The notes: generated by a model from the sequence alone, not told the origin. A DNA stretch of 64,000 bases from Roridomyces roridus (GCA_029378245.1 JARKIF010000003.1:3472001-3536000); one strand, 5' to 3'. Shown: positions 10,510-22,682, numbered from the stretch's first letter. Program-made: numbers and translations.

Positions 10510-13500
10510 ATGCCTTTGCCTTCCTCCCGTTCTTTCCCTTGGCTCGCTCAGCCGCAATCCTTCTTTCCACCTTCGGTCCCCCTCGCCGTCCGCTCCCCGA
10601 CCTTCAATTGTTGGCTCGACACTCGGAATCGTTCCAACCCCATGAACACATGGCCCAACTTTTGGAATGACGCTCATGTATGTCGTCCGCCATCTCTGGA
10701 GTTTCCCCTAACTCTGCGCGTAGGTCCTCGGGTGGGTGGGATTGATAAAGGTCGATGGGCAGGCATTTTATTGGCTCGGGCTCGAAAATCCCCCTGTCAG
10801 CAATATCAGCACCTGGCTGAGCACCACGGTGACGCCCACACGTACCATCCTCACCGTGCAGGCGGGACCCATGATTCTTAATGTGACGTTTCTGAGTCCA
10901 GTCGAGGTGCGTCTGTTGAATTACCTTTGGCCACCCACTGATTCCATTTCACAACACCAGCCTTCAGACTGGTCGCGGCAGTCGTTTCCTTTCAGTTACA
11001 TGTACGTCGACGGGCAAACGACCGACGGGAACTCGCACAATGTGCAATTGTATTCCGACATCACCGCCGGTGCGTGGCGCGAATCTCCGTTCTTTTGCCA
11101 CCTCATCTCATCGTCGACCAGAATGGGTGACGAATAGTCTAACAACACCAATAACGTTCGGGACGACGACGGTGGGAAACACTAGCCAGTATCACCAAGT
11201 CCGATCTTTCACCCCGGAATCTGTCTTTCAAGACGTCGCGGAGGACGGAACCGCTTACTACGCCGTCCAAACAGTACATCTTACTGCCTCACGATTCATT
11301 GATCATTTCTCACTAGTACTCCGCAGGCTCAGCCTGGGCTAGTCTCCGTCATCGGCAACGCCGAAACCCTACGCTCGCAATTCGCCGCTCCCGGCCAGGG
11401 TTTCTCCCTCGCCACGGACATCGCCGGGTCTTCTGGGACGGTCCGCGACAGCAACGGCAATTTCCCCGTCTTTGCCCACGCCGTCGACCTCGGACAGATC
11501 AACACCATATCCGGAGTATCCTGGGCGGTGGGACTGGTTCGCGACCCTGTGGTGACCTTCCTCGGCACAGAAAGACGTGCCTACTTCTGGTCTCAGTACC
11601 CGAACATCAGTGTTGCAGTGCGTTTAAATCTGTCCGCCCCTGATTCTTGATTGATGAACATGGGGCAACAGATCGACGCGTTCGTGCAGGACTTTCCCAA
11701 TGCACGCACGCGTGCATTAGCGCTTGAGCAGCAGATCCTCACGGATGCTGGGGCGGTGTCGGCTGCATACACGGATCTCGTCTCGCTCGCGACGAGGCAG
11801 GTCATGGCGGGCGTGGAGATTACGCTGCCACCACAAGGCAGTGATGGGAGTTGGAACTTTTCTGATGTGCAGGCGTTCATGAAGGATGTCGGGGCGACTC
11901 AGTATGTGTTCCCGTTCCTGCATATTGGCCTGATGTTCATTCTTCAGGCGGGTCAACCCCACGGAGATGATATACGCTGCGCTCCCTGCGCTGTTGTACT
12001 TCAACTCGAGCCTCGCTGGGATGTTGTTGGAACCGATGTTCCGATATCAAGCCTCGGCTGAGTACACGAATCCGTTTGCGACAGCCGATCTAGGTACGCG
12101 GCCTCCCGTGATGATGAGGTGCGCTATAAAATGACACAGGCCTGTCCTATCCATCCGTCTCTGGTGATGCGTCCAATGGCGATGTGATTTATGGTGTCGA
12201 AAGTGGGTTCGCTACCTCGTTCGATTTATCTCGATAACAATGCTCTTTTTAGATTCGGGGAATATGCTCCTCATGGCGTTGGCTCATGCTCGTACCTCGG
12301 GTGATGGAACTCTCATTAAAAAATATGTGCGTTATGAAGTCTTCGTCCCGCCCTCTATACCGACTCTGGTTTCTTCGCCAAGTACCCTCTGCTGAAGGGC
12401 TGGGCCAATTATCTTGTTTCCAATGCTCTAATTCCCTCGACACAGCAAGTCTTTTCCCTGTCTCATCGAATGGATGTCTGATCACCTGCAGATATCCCGC
12501 CGACGCGCGCGACAGCACGCTCGCACAGAATCATGGAAACGTCACCAATTTGGCACTCAAAGGACTCATCGGCATCCAGGCCATGTCCGAGATCAGCTCT
12601 CTCGTGCAGGACACTGCGGATGCGCAGCAGTATGCGGTATGTTTATCTCGAGTCCAATCCATTAGTTTCCCCACTGACCTCGCGTTGAGGCCAATGCGAC
12701 GTCGTTAATTCAATCCTGGATCGCCATGACATCCTCTGGCGGGAACCTCCTGTCCAGCTACGGCAGCTCGACGTCTGGCGGGCTCATGTACAATATGTTT
12801 GCGGACAAGTTGCTGAAGACGAATATCCTCCCGGCATCGGTGTATTCGCAGGAGTCGACGACGCTGGCCAAGACGACGCTTCAAGGTTGGTTTTCAAAGT
12901 AAATAAGACCGTTTGTTGTACATTGATTTGAATCCTTCCTCAGCGACGTTTGGTTTGGTTCTTAGCTCGGAGAGCGGTGGGAATACGCGTTCCGGTGAGC
13001 TTCATCTCAATCCCCGTGTGTCTCATTCTCATTTATTGTCTAGACTGGACGCTCTTCAGCGCAGCCGCAGCACCTGATACAACCACACGAGATCTCCTCA
13101 TAAGTGGCGTGCACAAACGAGCGTCGAATAACGCCACGCAGGGTCCATTCTCCAATATCTACAACGCGCAGACGGGGTTGGGTGAGGTGGCGGGGACGTA
13201 TCCTAATGGGTTTGCAAGGTATGTTCCAACTTGACTACGTTCATGTATCGGGCTAATCGTATTCATATAGCCCTGCTCAAGGCGCCATGTTCTCGCTCCT
13301 TTCACTCGGCATCGCGAACAAAACCGTCGTGTTCCCTGTACCTAGCACCACGCCCGGGGTGACCTCCGGCGGCGGCGGTGACGCCGGTGGCAGCTCGTCT
13401 TCACATCGGAGTAACACTGGTGCGATTGTAGGAGGCATCATCACTGCCGGGTTCGTGATATTCGCCATCGGCTTCATCATTATCTTCCTGCGCCGTCGTC

Positions 13501-13826
13501 GGCGTGCGACGGCTGCAGAGAACGCCCTGGCTGCGCCACAGGCGTATAACACTGACAGCCGCCTTGGGGCGCCCGCTCTCATATCCAAGCTATCCAGTTC
13601 GCCGGCGTCATCACCACCACCACAGCAGACTTATGTCCCAATGCCCGCACGGAGGAAGGGCGCGAGGGAGGATACGTTTCAGAGTTCAATTGTGTTGCTG
13701 CCGGATTTGCCGGCGTCTCTTCCCGCGGCGGAGTTCAGAACGGAGATGGCGTCTTTGAGGAGGGAGGTTGAGCAGTTGAGGGCGGAGAGGAATATGCCGA
13801 TGGAGGCGCCGCCAGAGTATCAGTAG
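10510..13826 (+). CDS. Glutaminase A-like protein with C-terminal membrane anchor
   Basis: Fifteen exons: 10510-10677, 10724-10906, 10961-11069, 11122-11273, 11327-11617, 11672-11901, 11948-12093, 12140-12202, 12253-12326, 12383-12444, 12492-12636, 12690-12885, 12944-12994, 13044-13218, 13271-13826 (866 aa, all phases consistent). PLAVRSPTFNCWL, GWVGLIKVDG, TVQAGPM, RQSFPFSYMYVDG and SHNVQLYSD are hallmarks of the fungal glutaminase GtaA family (DUF5127/DUF4965/DUF1793), which hydrolyses glutamine to glutamate outside the cell. After residue 700 come a Ser/Gly linker, one membrane segment (about 731-755), an Arg cluster and a short coiled coil (SLRREVEQLRAE), so the enzyme is probably tethered. 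The intron starting 12445 uses GC-AG. The N-terminus is unsettled: no hydrophobic signal in frame, although the +1 frame reads FAFLPFFPLA. Confidence 0.9.
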
Positions 13827-13904
13827 TCTTTCTTTCTACTTAAGTTATACTAACTGGGCATTATTTTTTCCCGTTTATGTGACTACGATAAAATGTTGTG
13901 GACG

Positions 13905-14175
13905 GTGCAGACACTGCAGACAGAGTACATTGCGCTTCCTTGTTGGTGTCTCTACCTACATTTTTTGCGGCCGACTGAGCATCGCAGGTCTGCTCTCAAG
14001 AACGGTGGAAGTACATAATCACTGCAGGATAAAATACCATCCACGGTGCAGCACACTGGGGCATCGCGACCAGGTTCGACTCCCGGTGTCCTGATCAAAG
14101 CTTGCGGCTTGGCCACGCTGCCCACTTACCATTTTTGAGACCGAGTGAGCATCGATTGCAGGAAATTCACTCCAG
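13905..14175. repeat. Two partial copies of the type-A T-arm repeat
   Basis: Near 14070 CCAGGTTCGACTCCCGGTGT is followed by ACCATTTTTGAGACCGAGTGA, GCATCGATTGCAGGAAATT, matching type-A copies near 5705 and 6600. A body-only copy lies near 13955-13995 (TTTTTTGCGGCCGACTGAGC). No gene is seen between 13827 and 14599. Confidence 0.5.
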
Positions 14176-14599
14176 GGTCCGAGGCAAACACTTCACAAAG
14201 GCGTCTGTGCCCACGATCACTCGGTTCATGATCTAATCACGACTTTTCCCTGTTCCGTCGGCGGTGAAGCTGGGAGTCTCGGTGAGAGTCGCAAACACAG
14301 GAATCCCGTGGATGGGAGTTGAGAGACGAATAAGGGTTGAGTGGATCAAATCCGCGTGTTTAACGGAACTCAACAGCAATGACTAAGTAGTAGAATACAT
14401 GAAGAATGTCCTGCGGGAACTACGGATACTGCGTAACTGAGTAAAATTAGTAACAAAGCACAAAAAGAAACTGTGCCTGCGGTACCAAGTGAACAGCGGT
14501 GCAGGACTCCGGCAAAATTGCACCTGATATGGATCTAAATACCTAAACTCCGGTGATCCGTAATACGTGGCTTGCACCCGACCTTCATCAACGATTTCC

Positions 14600-15944
14600 A
14601 TGCCCGTCCGTCTCGTGAGCCACTCACTCGCCTTCCAAACTGCTCACTCATCCAGCCATACCGCAGGAAAACCCACTCGAGATTCCCGAGCTCGTCGACC
14701 ACACTCTAAGCTTCCTCGACGCCAACAGCGACTTCCGCGCCTGCGCCCTCGTCAGCCGCACCTGGGTCTATCCCGCCCAACGCCGCATCTTCTCCGACGT
14801 CCGAATTGCGGGCAATCGGGACTTCGTACGCCTCCAAGTGAAATCCCTGCTTGAAGCCGTCAGGCGCTCTCCCCATCTCGCCGATTTTGTGCTCAGCATC
14901 AGTGTCGTCGATCTAGAATACATCGATCTCGTAGACTTTAGGACACTCGGAACAGTGCCTTTCACCTCGCTGGTGTCGCTCGAAATTGTGTCCCACCACA
15001 CCGAGCGACCCACCCAGGCGGTCTTGACGATCCAGCGACTCCTCCGCATCCCATCTCTCACGTCGGCCGTTATCCTCTGCTCATTCGCGTCACGAGACCA
15101 TTTCTTGCGTATCTGGGACGAATGCTCACGAAACATTCGATACCTATCGTACCCGGCCATATGCTACTTTAGTGGCAGCCCGCCGCACCCGGGAAAGATG
15201 GACCACGCGTTACCGGGATATCCTCTTGAAGAGCGTATCAAGCTGGAGGCGCTGGCTGAGAACAACAGAGAGGCATTCTTTGACTCCTGGCTCGACGATC
15301 CGGGCTGCCCTTTCGACGCCTCGGGTCTGAAGGCTTATAAATTCCAGCGTCGCTCGAACCAACTGTGCGGTGCCCTGGCTGATTCTCGTCACACCATCGA
15401 GGTCATTTCCATCGGGGTACGTATTCTAACTCTTGATGCTCCCCAACTCACATTCGACGGCGACGTAGCCGCTGATCGAACCCGAAATCATGACCCTCAA
15501 AGACTTTACGCGCCTCGTTCAATTGGATATCACTTGGGGTCCAGGGACTCACTGGGAAGGCGTCGACTTTGTGTTCAACGCGATCCGGACGATTGAACCA
15601 GAGCACCGGCATAGCCTCGCCGTGCTGCGGTTTGATATCACGCAGGGCTCGTTGAAGCTCGAGCGCTGGATGATGGCGGAGATTGCGGGACAGATATGCA
15701 TGCTCAGCGCGGACTTGACGGACGGGTTTCCGGGGCTCAGAGTTGTGGAGATTAGCATCGACCCGGAGACGCCTGCGCTTGTTGGTCCCGATGGTTTTGA
15801 TTCATATTTTGAGGCGCTGGGCGGTGAGATTGAGGTGCAGTGGAGTGAGTGCTTGTTGTTTCTGCTAATCTGGGTTATACTGACGGAGTTTGGGTAGATT
15901 TCGACCCGAGCAAGAGGGAGCCTTGGTACAAGAAGCTCGTTTGA
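14600..15944 (+). CDS. F-box protein (Agaricomycete type)
   Basis: Four exons: 14600-14614, 14667-15416, 15469-15844, 15898-15944 (395 aa). The first exon is only MPVRL; it splices to ENPLEIPELVDHTLSFLD and FRACALVSRTWVYPAQRRIF, the usual F-box start of the large expanded family in mushroom genomes, followed by a variable region without clear LRRs. By family knowledge the F-box would bind Skp1 in an SCF ubiquitin ligase; the substrate is unknown. Introns are 52, 52 and 53 nt and all phases agree. A DNA copy of its 3-prime end is found near 58140-58380. Confidence 0.85.
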
Positions 15945-16660
15945 ATACAGAATCTGCATCCGAGACCATCCGACCCAGTGTTTTTTGAAAATCTCATGAC
16001 CGACGAAGCAGGTATCTGCGAGATACGTATTGATTCTGGATCTACCCCTTCGTGAAAACACTACAGAGGAGGAGTCTGGACTGTTGAAGAAGCGTCAGTA
16101 CAGCACGATTTGCCCTTCCAGCCTCATGAAGATGACACAATGGATACAATGGATTACAATTTGGCAGCCTGCTTCGCTGTTTACATCAAGTCTTCACGCG
16201 GTCTCCGTAGGCTGAGTTTTGCAACAACGAGCCCTAGGCTCCAGTTGAACAGCCCCCGCGATGCCGTTCAATTCGGTGCGTAGGTTCACCGCGATACCGG
16301 GAGCTTGGTTTCCTAGTGGACGTCAAAGTCTGGCTCCCAGCCCACAGTTCGACCTAAAAGTGCAAGGCCACACGCCAAACGCCGAGCAGCAGTACTCGTG
16401 CGTACTGGCCAAGATCTTGAATAATTTGAAGTTGCCGTTCGACTCGGGCTCAGCGAGTATGCAGCTGCGCGTCATCGAAGATGTGATTTCTTTTTTCTGA
16501 CTTGGCTTACAAGTATCCACTTCTAATAGGTCAGTTGGGTTCCGGCAGCGTATGAGATATCGGCAAGCAACTTTTAAATTGCTCACCGGACTCAGAAGGG
16601 AAGCTTTGAAGCCTAAAGCCTCAGCCGATTTGCCCCAGTTTCGCTCCAGCGCCACTGCCA
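15945..16660. other. Intergenic; one T-arm-like repeat
   Basis: No gene recognised. Sequence to about 16110 is shared with 58240-58380. GCCGTTCGACTCGGGCTC at about 16433 recurs near 18008 and 18184 and looks like another pol III B-box/T-arm motif. Confidence 0.4.
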
Positions 16661-16667
16661 GGCAACT

Positions 16668-17889
16668 TACAGCTCTTTGCGGAACATAAGGCGCGGATGG
16701 ATCTTTATCAAATTTTGTGAGATTTCGATCAGTTGTAGTATCTCCCCTCTCCTGAGCTCATTTCTTGTCCGATTGTCTTCGGACATAGATCAGTCGATTC
16801 ACACGGTTCTTTCACAGTGCTTAGGCTACTCAAATAAATTGTTATGTGTGCTTCTTGAGTCAAGAAAGACCCAGATATGATTTTCAACTATCTACGTCCC
16901 AGCTGACCATCGGGGGACTCTGGTGTCCCAATATCTTACAGGGGTACTCTGTATGGTATTTTACAGTGCGCTGGGTGCTTAATTCGGTCCTAGATGAATT
17001 CTGATACACAGGGTGTGCCCAGAAATGTAGCCAGCATCACTGAGATGTATTTTATCTCACAGAAAGCAACTGTTGTGAAGCAAAACATTTGGTGCACTCC
17101 ATGAGTACCACTTACTAGCATCCCGGGCCATCCTAAGGTCTGATTTCCTCCGGATACTCTCCAGAGTGCAGAACAGTGACGAAAACAGTGTTGGATGTGA
17201 TTCAATACAAGGGTAAATAAAATAAAGGATCATCATAGTCCTATGCACTGTAAATCAACCGTGTGGATCGATCGGTTTATGTCCGAACACAATCGGACAA
17301 GAACTCAGCTCAGGACAGCATAATCAGTCGAAAAGATCCAACTTTGACAGTGATGTTACGTAAACTACGAGTAACGGCGTCGGGCAACGTTCTGCTTGTT
17401 ACCCAGGGTGCATATCCACTTCGGATGGGCCGGAATGGTAGGTTGGGATGTTTCTTCATTGCACTACATGCACCGTTTGAGAAAAATTGCCCACCATGAG
17501 CTGAGATGAAGTTGAACAGTGATGGCTGGAGACCTCAGTACACCGGTGTCCTCCTGATGTATCTGACAGAAAACCAATACCCTGGCGCACTGTAGGAACC
17601 CTATCAGACTACTTCAGTGAAGTACCGAGACCCCAGCAAACTTGATTCCACCGCTACTGTGTAGATAGTGAAAATTGATTGTTTGCTTCTTTCTGATTGG
17701 AATGTAGGTAAGAAAGATTTATTTGAGTAACCTACGCACTGTGAAACACCCGTGGGAATCGAATGGTCCATGTCCGAAGGCAATAGGACAAGAAATAAGC
17801 TCAGGAGAGCGGAGATACTCCAACCGATCGAAATCTCACGAAATTTGATAAAAATCCATCCACGCCTTATGTTCCGCAAAGAGCTGTAA
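16668..17889. mobile_element. 1.2-kb element with about 185-bp imperfect inverted repeats
   Basis: Left arm 16668-16850 starts TTACAGCTCTTTGCGGAACA and runs through GATCTTTATCAAATTTTGTG, TCATTTCTTGTCC and ACACGG; the right arm 17705-17889 is the diverged complement and ends GTTCCGCAAAGAGCTGTAA. A partial third copy of the arm interior lies near 17255-17340. No transposase is encoded. This is a long-TIR non-autonomous DNA element or a fold-back. Confidence 0.6.
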
Positions 17890-17999
17890 AGACGACGCAA
17901 AGACCTTTTCAGGATTCTGGGTGTTAGATCTCTGGATGTGAAAGATTTGCAGCATTCACGTGGTTAAAGCCTCTGGTGCTCATCCCCAATCCCAAACTA

Positions 18000-18215
18000 C
18001 TTGGGCTACCGTTCGACTCGGGCTGTGGGATTCAGTCGGTGGCCGCAATTTTTATTCATGGATACTTGAGCTTGGGTTTCCTGACTTGCAACCGGTATCC
18101 ATTCATGTGGGATGATTAGGGAGTGGCAGCGCCGAGGTCTCCCCTCTCCTCTCATCCAGGACATGCTGCTGCTCTGCTAGACTGCCGTTCGATTCGGCCT
18201 CTGGGGCTCAGTGGA
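18000..18215. repeat. Pair of short T-arm-like repeats
   Basis: CTACCGTTCGACTCGGGCTG at about 18006 and CTGCCGTTCGATTCGGCCTC at about 18182, each followed by a GGGxTTCAG-like word; a third copy is near 16433. No gene between 17890 and 18444. Confidence 0.4.
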
Positions 18216-18444
18216 TAACGATATAGCCATTTTTTCTAGTTCCATCGGGAACTTGTTGGTCATTCCTCGATTTGGGGTCAAGGTCAAATTCACGTATGTA
18301 GGAACTCTAGAAGCCAACTTTTGCAAATCTCGTGGCCGTAATTCATAGCTGACTATCTCGAACAGATACGCACCGTTCCGGTCAGAAAGGCCGAGACTCA
18401 AAGCATCGCACGAGGGTATTCAACTCGAAAATTAAATTCAAATA

Positions 18445-19782
18445 TCACCGCAACGCCCTCAACCTCTGCATAACGTCGTTCATATCCCCTTGATTCCACT
18501 CGCCCACCCAACCCGCCCCAAGCTCCTTCGAATTCGGCTCTACGCGCACCACAGACGGCTGCCTCCCGTGCGTACCACGCCGACTTCCCGTCCTTGACAC
18601 GAGAATCTGAGATATCGAGCGCGAGTTGACGGCGAGGAGGGTGTCCATGAAAGGTGAGTCGGGGCGATACGGAGCCACGGGCGGCTTATCGACTCGAGAA
18701 TCCTCGTCCTCGTCGCCCTCCTCCGCAGGCGCGAGCACAGGCGCCGGGGTGGTAGTGCGATAATAATTATGCACAGACGCGTATGAAAGCCGGAACTCCT
18801 CGTCGGCGTCGGGAAGAGTGCGTGGTGGTCTCGAAAAAACGGGCGTGCCAGGATTCGAGTCGTCGTCCGAGTGCGAGTCGTCTGCGGCGACAGCGGCCGC
18901 ATGGGACGGAGGTTGTTGGACAGATGGAGCTAGCGAAGCGGGACGTGATGGAAACTCCATCGGGCTGATGAGCAACGAGTCGGAATCGATATGCTCGTCG
19001 TCAGCGACGGCCTCGTCCTCCAACGGCTCGGGGGGAGGTGGCGGAAATGGAAGAGAGGCAGGGCGCGAAGAAAACTCCATGGGGCTGATGAGCATGGATT
19101 CGCGGGCAGAGTCGAGGTGGGCGTCATCGGCGTGGGCATCGAACTCGTGGGAGTAAGAATACGAGTACGAGCTGAGTGAGGACGCGTCATCATCGTCGTC
19201 CAAGGAAGATGAGGAAGATGATACGTCGAGCGTTGACGACGACACGCCCACGGCATTGCGGCGTCGCGATGCGTACGCCGACAGATCACTGGTGATCACG
19301 TTAATAGCCGCGGGTCGACTGGGACCATCGGCGGTAGTCGATGCGCTCGCTGTTCCCAGCAAGCGGCTCGCCTTGCTCGGCCCGGGACGCGAGAGAATCG
19401 GCTCGGGATCCCAGTCGTCCAACGGATGCACGTTGGTTTCGTGCAGATGCGAGGAAGGGGTGAGGGGAGCAGGGGATGGGGTCTGCGATAGTTCGGCACG
19501 GCGGGTGGAGGACTCGGGGTTGGTCTTGCGCCGTAAACTGAGGAAGCCCCCAGTAGAAGGCCGACCCTGCGACATTGCCGTCGCAGGACGTGGGGGCTCC
19601 GGGTCCGCTTTTGCTTTGCCCTTGCCCTTGGATTTCTTTTCGATTTTGACAAGCGGTTTGGGGGCTTTGGCCATGTTGGAGTCGTAGGCGAGGTACATGG
19701 AAGGAGGGGAGCGTGGGCGTGGTCGACGGACCTGCTGGTTCATGGACGCCGCTGACGACGTGGACAAGTTGGAGGACGACAT
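18445..19782 (-). CDS. WTGEWN-family protein, copy 1
   Basis: Single exon, 445 aa, function unknown. Shared blocks in order: basic RRPRPRSPPSMYLAYD (about 19-34), a Lys-rich PLVKIEKKSKGKGKAK segment, SLRRKTNPES, acidic/Ser-rich middle with two ISPMEF motifs (LISPMEFSSRPASLPFP and LISPMEFPSRPASL), and a C-terminal GAGWVGEWNQGDMNDVMQRL. Most of the chain is low-complexity and probably disordered; no membrane segment or signal peptide. It is the most downstream gene of a five-gene head-to-tail array on the minus strand. The basic N-terminus could bind nucleic acid or act as a nuclear signal, but that is conjecture. Confidence 0.85.
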   Translation of the reverse strand: MSSSNLSTSSAASMNQQVRRPRPRSPPSMYLAYDSNMAKAPKPLVKIEKKSKGKGKAKADPEPPRPATAMSQGRPSTGGFLSLRRKTNPESSTRRAELSQTPSPAPLTPSSHLHETNVHPLDDWDPEPILSRPGPSKASRLLGTASASTTADGPSRPAAINVITSDLSAYASRRRNAVGVSSSTLDVSSSSSSLDDDDDASSLSSYSYSYSHEFDAHADDAHLDSARESMLISPMEFSSRPASLPFPPPPPEPLEDEAVADDEHIDSDSLLISPMEFPSRPASLAPSVQQPPSHAAAVAADDSHSDDDSNPGTPVFSRPPRTLPDADEEFRLSYASVHNYYRTTTPAPVLAPAEEGDEDEDSRVDKPPVAPYRPDSPFMDTLLAVNSRSISQILVSRTGSRRGTHGRQPSVVRVEPNSKELGAGWVGEWNQGDMNDVMQRLRALR

Positions 19783-20634
19783 TGGTGGGAGGCGGGCAAG
19801 CGGAAGTGAAAAGAGGTGCGACTCGGCAACTCGTGTTTCATATACTAGCCACCAAAGGAGATAAGATTCTGAAGTAAATCATGATCTTGATTGGCGTTGC
19901 TTACCACCGAGATCCTCAAGATCAGCACCACCGGCGTGCAGTCAGGCACACGCGAGTGTCGTGTGCATCACAGCCCGCTGTTGAATTGGCAGAACAGTGT
20001 AAAACTGTAGTGCAACATTCGGTATCAGCACAGATGTCCATCCATCTTGTCAAACCCTAGGTTCAGCGCGCGGCTTGAAGTGAATTCAAGGAACACCCGC
20101 ACAGGCTGGCCAGAATCTAGCTCCATGGCCAGGCCGACTCGGAGGGTGTTGCGGATAGAGCGTGAGTACTTGAGTCGTCGAATCTCGATGGACGGATGGA
20201 ATCACCGAAACATCCGTAAATGTCCGGGTTTGTGTCGACGCCAGATGTCGCTGCCTCGTGACAAAGACGGAGTAATTGCAACGGGGAGGCTAGTAGAGTG
20301 GACTGGAAAAGCGAAGAGGTTGACGGAAAGCCGACGCAGTGAAGGCGTTGGTTAGTATTGGATTGTTAAGTTGGCCAGGTGGGGATGGTGGGGATGCAGA
20401 GCAACGAGGCGGCGATCAACGTGGCACGGATCAGCACATTTGGTCAGAGATTAGATTAGATCCGTCCGACCTGACTTTCTTGAACTTTGTGATCCGTCCG
20501 TCTGCGCCACTCTCTATACCGAGATACCACAAATTTAATGGCACGGAACGTGTTTCTTGGCTCAGTCTCATACCGAAAACAACAAAAGTTCTAAGTATCC
20601 AATCCGCTGTATGTACATACATTATGATAAAAAG
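19783..20634. other. Intergenic between array copies 1 and 2
   Basis: Presumed promoter of copy 1 (minus strand; a TATATGA-like word about 55 bp upstream of its ATG). Nothing else recognised. Confidence 0.4.
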
Positions 20635-22652
20635 TCACTTCAACGACCTCAACTGCTCTCTCACAGCATCAATATCCCCCCGATTCCACTCCCCCGTCCA
20701 TCCCCACCCACGCCCATTCTTCTCCGTCCGAATCAACACCTTGCCCGACGCCGACGCCGCCGATGCTGGGGAATTGGAATTCGAACGCTTGCTCGCTGTG
20801 AGTGCGTGCCGGAGAAAGTCAGCATGTGGATCGGGCTCGCGTATGAATGGCGTTGGCGTGGGTGTATCAGACCGCTGTTGTGTAGGAGTGGGACTGTCGA
20901 ATTCTGGGACAGCGGGAAGGTGCTTGGATAAGTTGGGAGTCGGCCATATTCGCGATTCGGTACTGGTCCTAGGTCGGGGCATCGGCGGATCATCGTCAGT
21001 ATCGTCCTCCTCCCCTCCATCGATGATATCAACGCTCGTGCTGGACCCATTCCCCAACGGCAACGCAAACTCCATCGGCGCCAGGAAGTCCAAGTCCTCG
21101 CCCGCGTCCTCTCCTTCAACATCAACGTCAACCAGGTCAACCTGCTCAACCTGGTCAACCTGAAGTTCGCCGTAGTCGTTCTCGGATAGAGAATCGTCTG
21201 AATCTGCCAGGCTCTCTTCCTCATTGAACGAGGGAGTCGCGTACGAAGTCGTGGGAGACCAATACGAAACCTCCACCGGACTCGGAGTTGGAAGTCGCGA
21301 TTCATTCGCATCCTCCACTCCGTTCGCTATAGCACGAATGGCACGTGCACCCTCCGAGTCCCAGGACAAAAGGGACTCCTCGCCGTCAGCTTCATCCTGT
21401 TCATCGTCTCCCAGACTCTCTCCCTCCCCTTCCTCGACCGAGAGTGTCGCGTACGAAGTCGTCGGAGACCAATACGAAACCTCCATCGGAGTTGGAAGTT
21501 GCAATTCAGGTTGAGTGGGAGCGTCCCGAGCGGCATCCTCGGCTCCCACCTCTGTCGCATGGATACCAGCAGGATCAGCGCTTGGCCCGCCCGCCCATGG
21601 TAACGCAAACTCTATCGGGGAAAGGGATTCCAAGTCCACCTCGGGTTGGTCGGCCTGGTCAACGTCGAGTTCAACGCTCGCCTCATCCTGCCAACCGTCT
21701 CCCTCCTGGACTGAGAGAGTTGTGTACGTTGTCGTGGGAGACCAATAGGAAACCTCCATCGGAGCTGTAAGCTGTGATTCCCTGTTTGGGTGCGCCACGG
21801 ACATTCCCTCCTCGACCGAGAGAGACGTGTAGGTAGTCGTGGGAGACCAATAGGAAACCTCTACGGGAGTCGGAGTTGGAGGCCGCATTAATTCATCTTG
21901 ACTGGCCATGATTGGGGGCGCACCAGCCGTCGGTGAGCCAGCGTGAACGTCATGAGCATCGGCAAACTCCATCGGCGGTAGGGACTCCAAGTCGGCTTCG
22001 TCGGCCTCCTCATCCCCAACACCGCTCTCATCTCCCAGATACGGGTGCGAATGCTGCGCATGCTGCCCCTCCCCCTCCTCAACAACAGAGACGTTCCAAA
22101 CCGACGGAGCCCAATACGACACTCCCAACATGCTGCTGCCTTCTTCCGACCCAGACCCAATGGTAGACACGTCCGACTCGGAAATGGAGCTCGAATCGTC
22201 TTGGTATATCGTATATGAGCGGAAGGCCGGCGTCGTATGCACGGGTGGCGTTGGATGGATGTCGGTACCGAGCAGGCGGAGGGCCTTGTGAGACGTCGAC
22301 GTGATCCCTATTGAATCATGTAGATTAGACGGCGGTAGGACGATGACAAGGCAGACGCACCATGACGGGTACCACGGTCGGAAGTCCGACGTAAACTCCC
22401 TAGACGTCGGGCAATGGGCGAAGACCGGGAGTGTTTGGGAGCCGAAAGCGTTGCCAGCGAGGACGAAGTTCCCGCAGCATCTTTTAGCGCAGGGATCGAT
22501 TCTGGCGGTGAGGCAGGCTTGGTAGCCTTCCTGAAGAGCTGTTTGGGCCGCGAAGGCGAAGGCCCCGCCCCAGTCGAGGAGGATCCGGCGGCGGGGGAGA
22601 ACTCGGCGTAGGAATTTGCCAGCATATACTGTATGCCGGGAGTAAAGACCAT
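20635..22652 (-). CDS. WTGEWN-family protein, copy 2 (with VSYWSP repeats)
   Basis: Two exons, 22361-22652 and 20635-22307 (654 aa), with a 53-nt intron in phase 1. Exon 1 carries FTPGIQYMLANS and RRLGSLRRT; exon 2 starts TSTSHKALRLLG and TPAFRSYTIYQ. The middle holds five VSYW(S/A)P repeats, four as VSYWSPTTxYxxLSVEEG, alternating with PPMEFA, SPIEFALPW and APMEFALPL motifs in strongly acidic stretches. The end is KNGRGWGWTGEWNRGDIDAV. Compared with copies 1, 4 and 5 the RRPRPRSPPSMY block is replaced. The start is provisional: an upstream open frame (22683-22934) could join through a 42-nt intron in phase 0. Confidence 0.82.
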
Positions 22653-22682
22653 GCCTTCCTGGGTGCGTGAGTCTATATCAGC

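Noticed and set aside
11651..12061. Glutaminase reading through the 46-nt intron at 11902-11947
   Set aside because: The continuous frame gives VFPFLHIG, which breaks the family alignment; splicing gives TQRVNPTEMIYAA.
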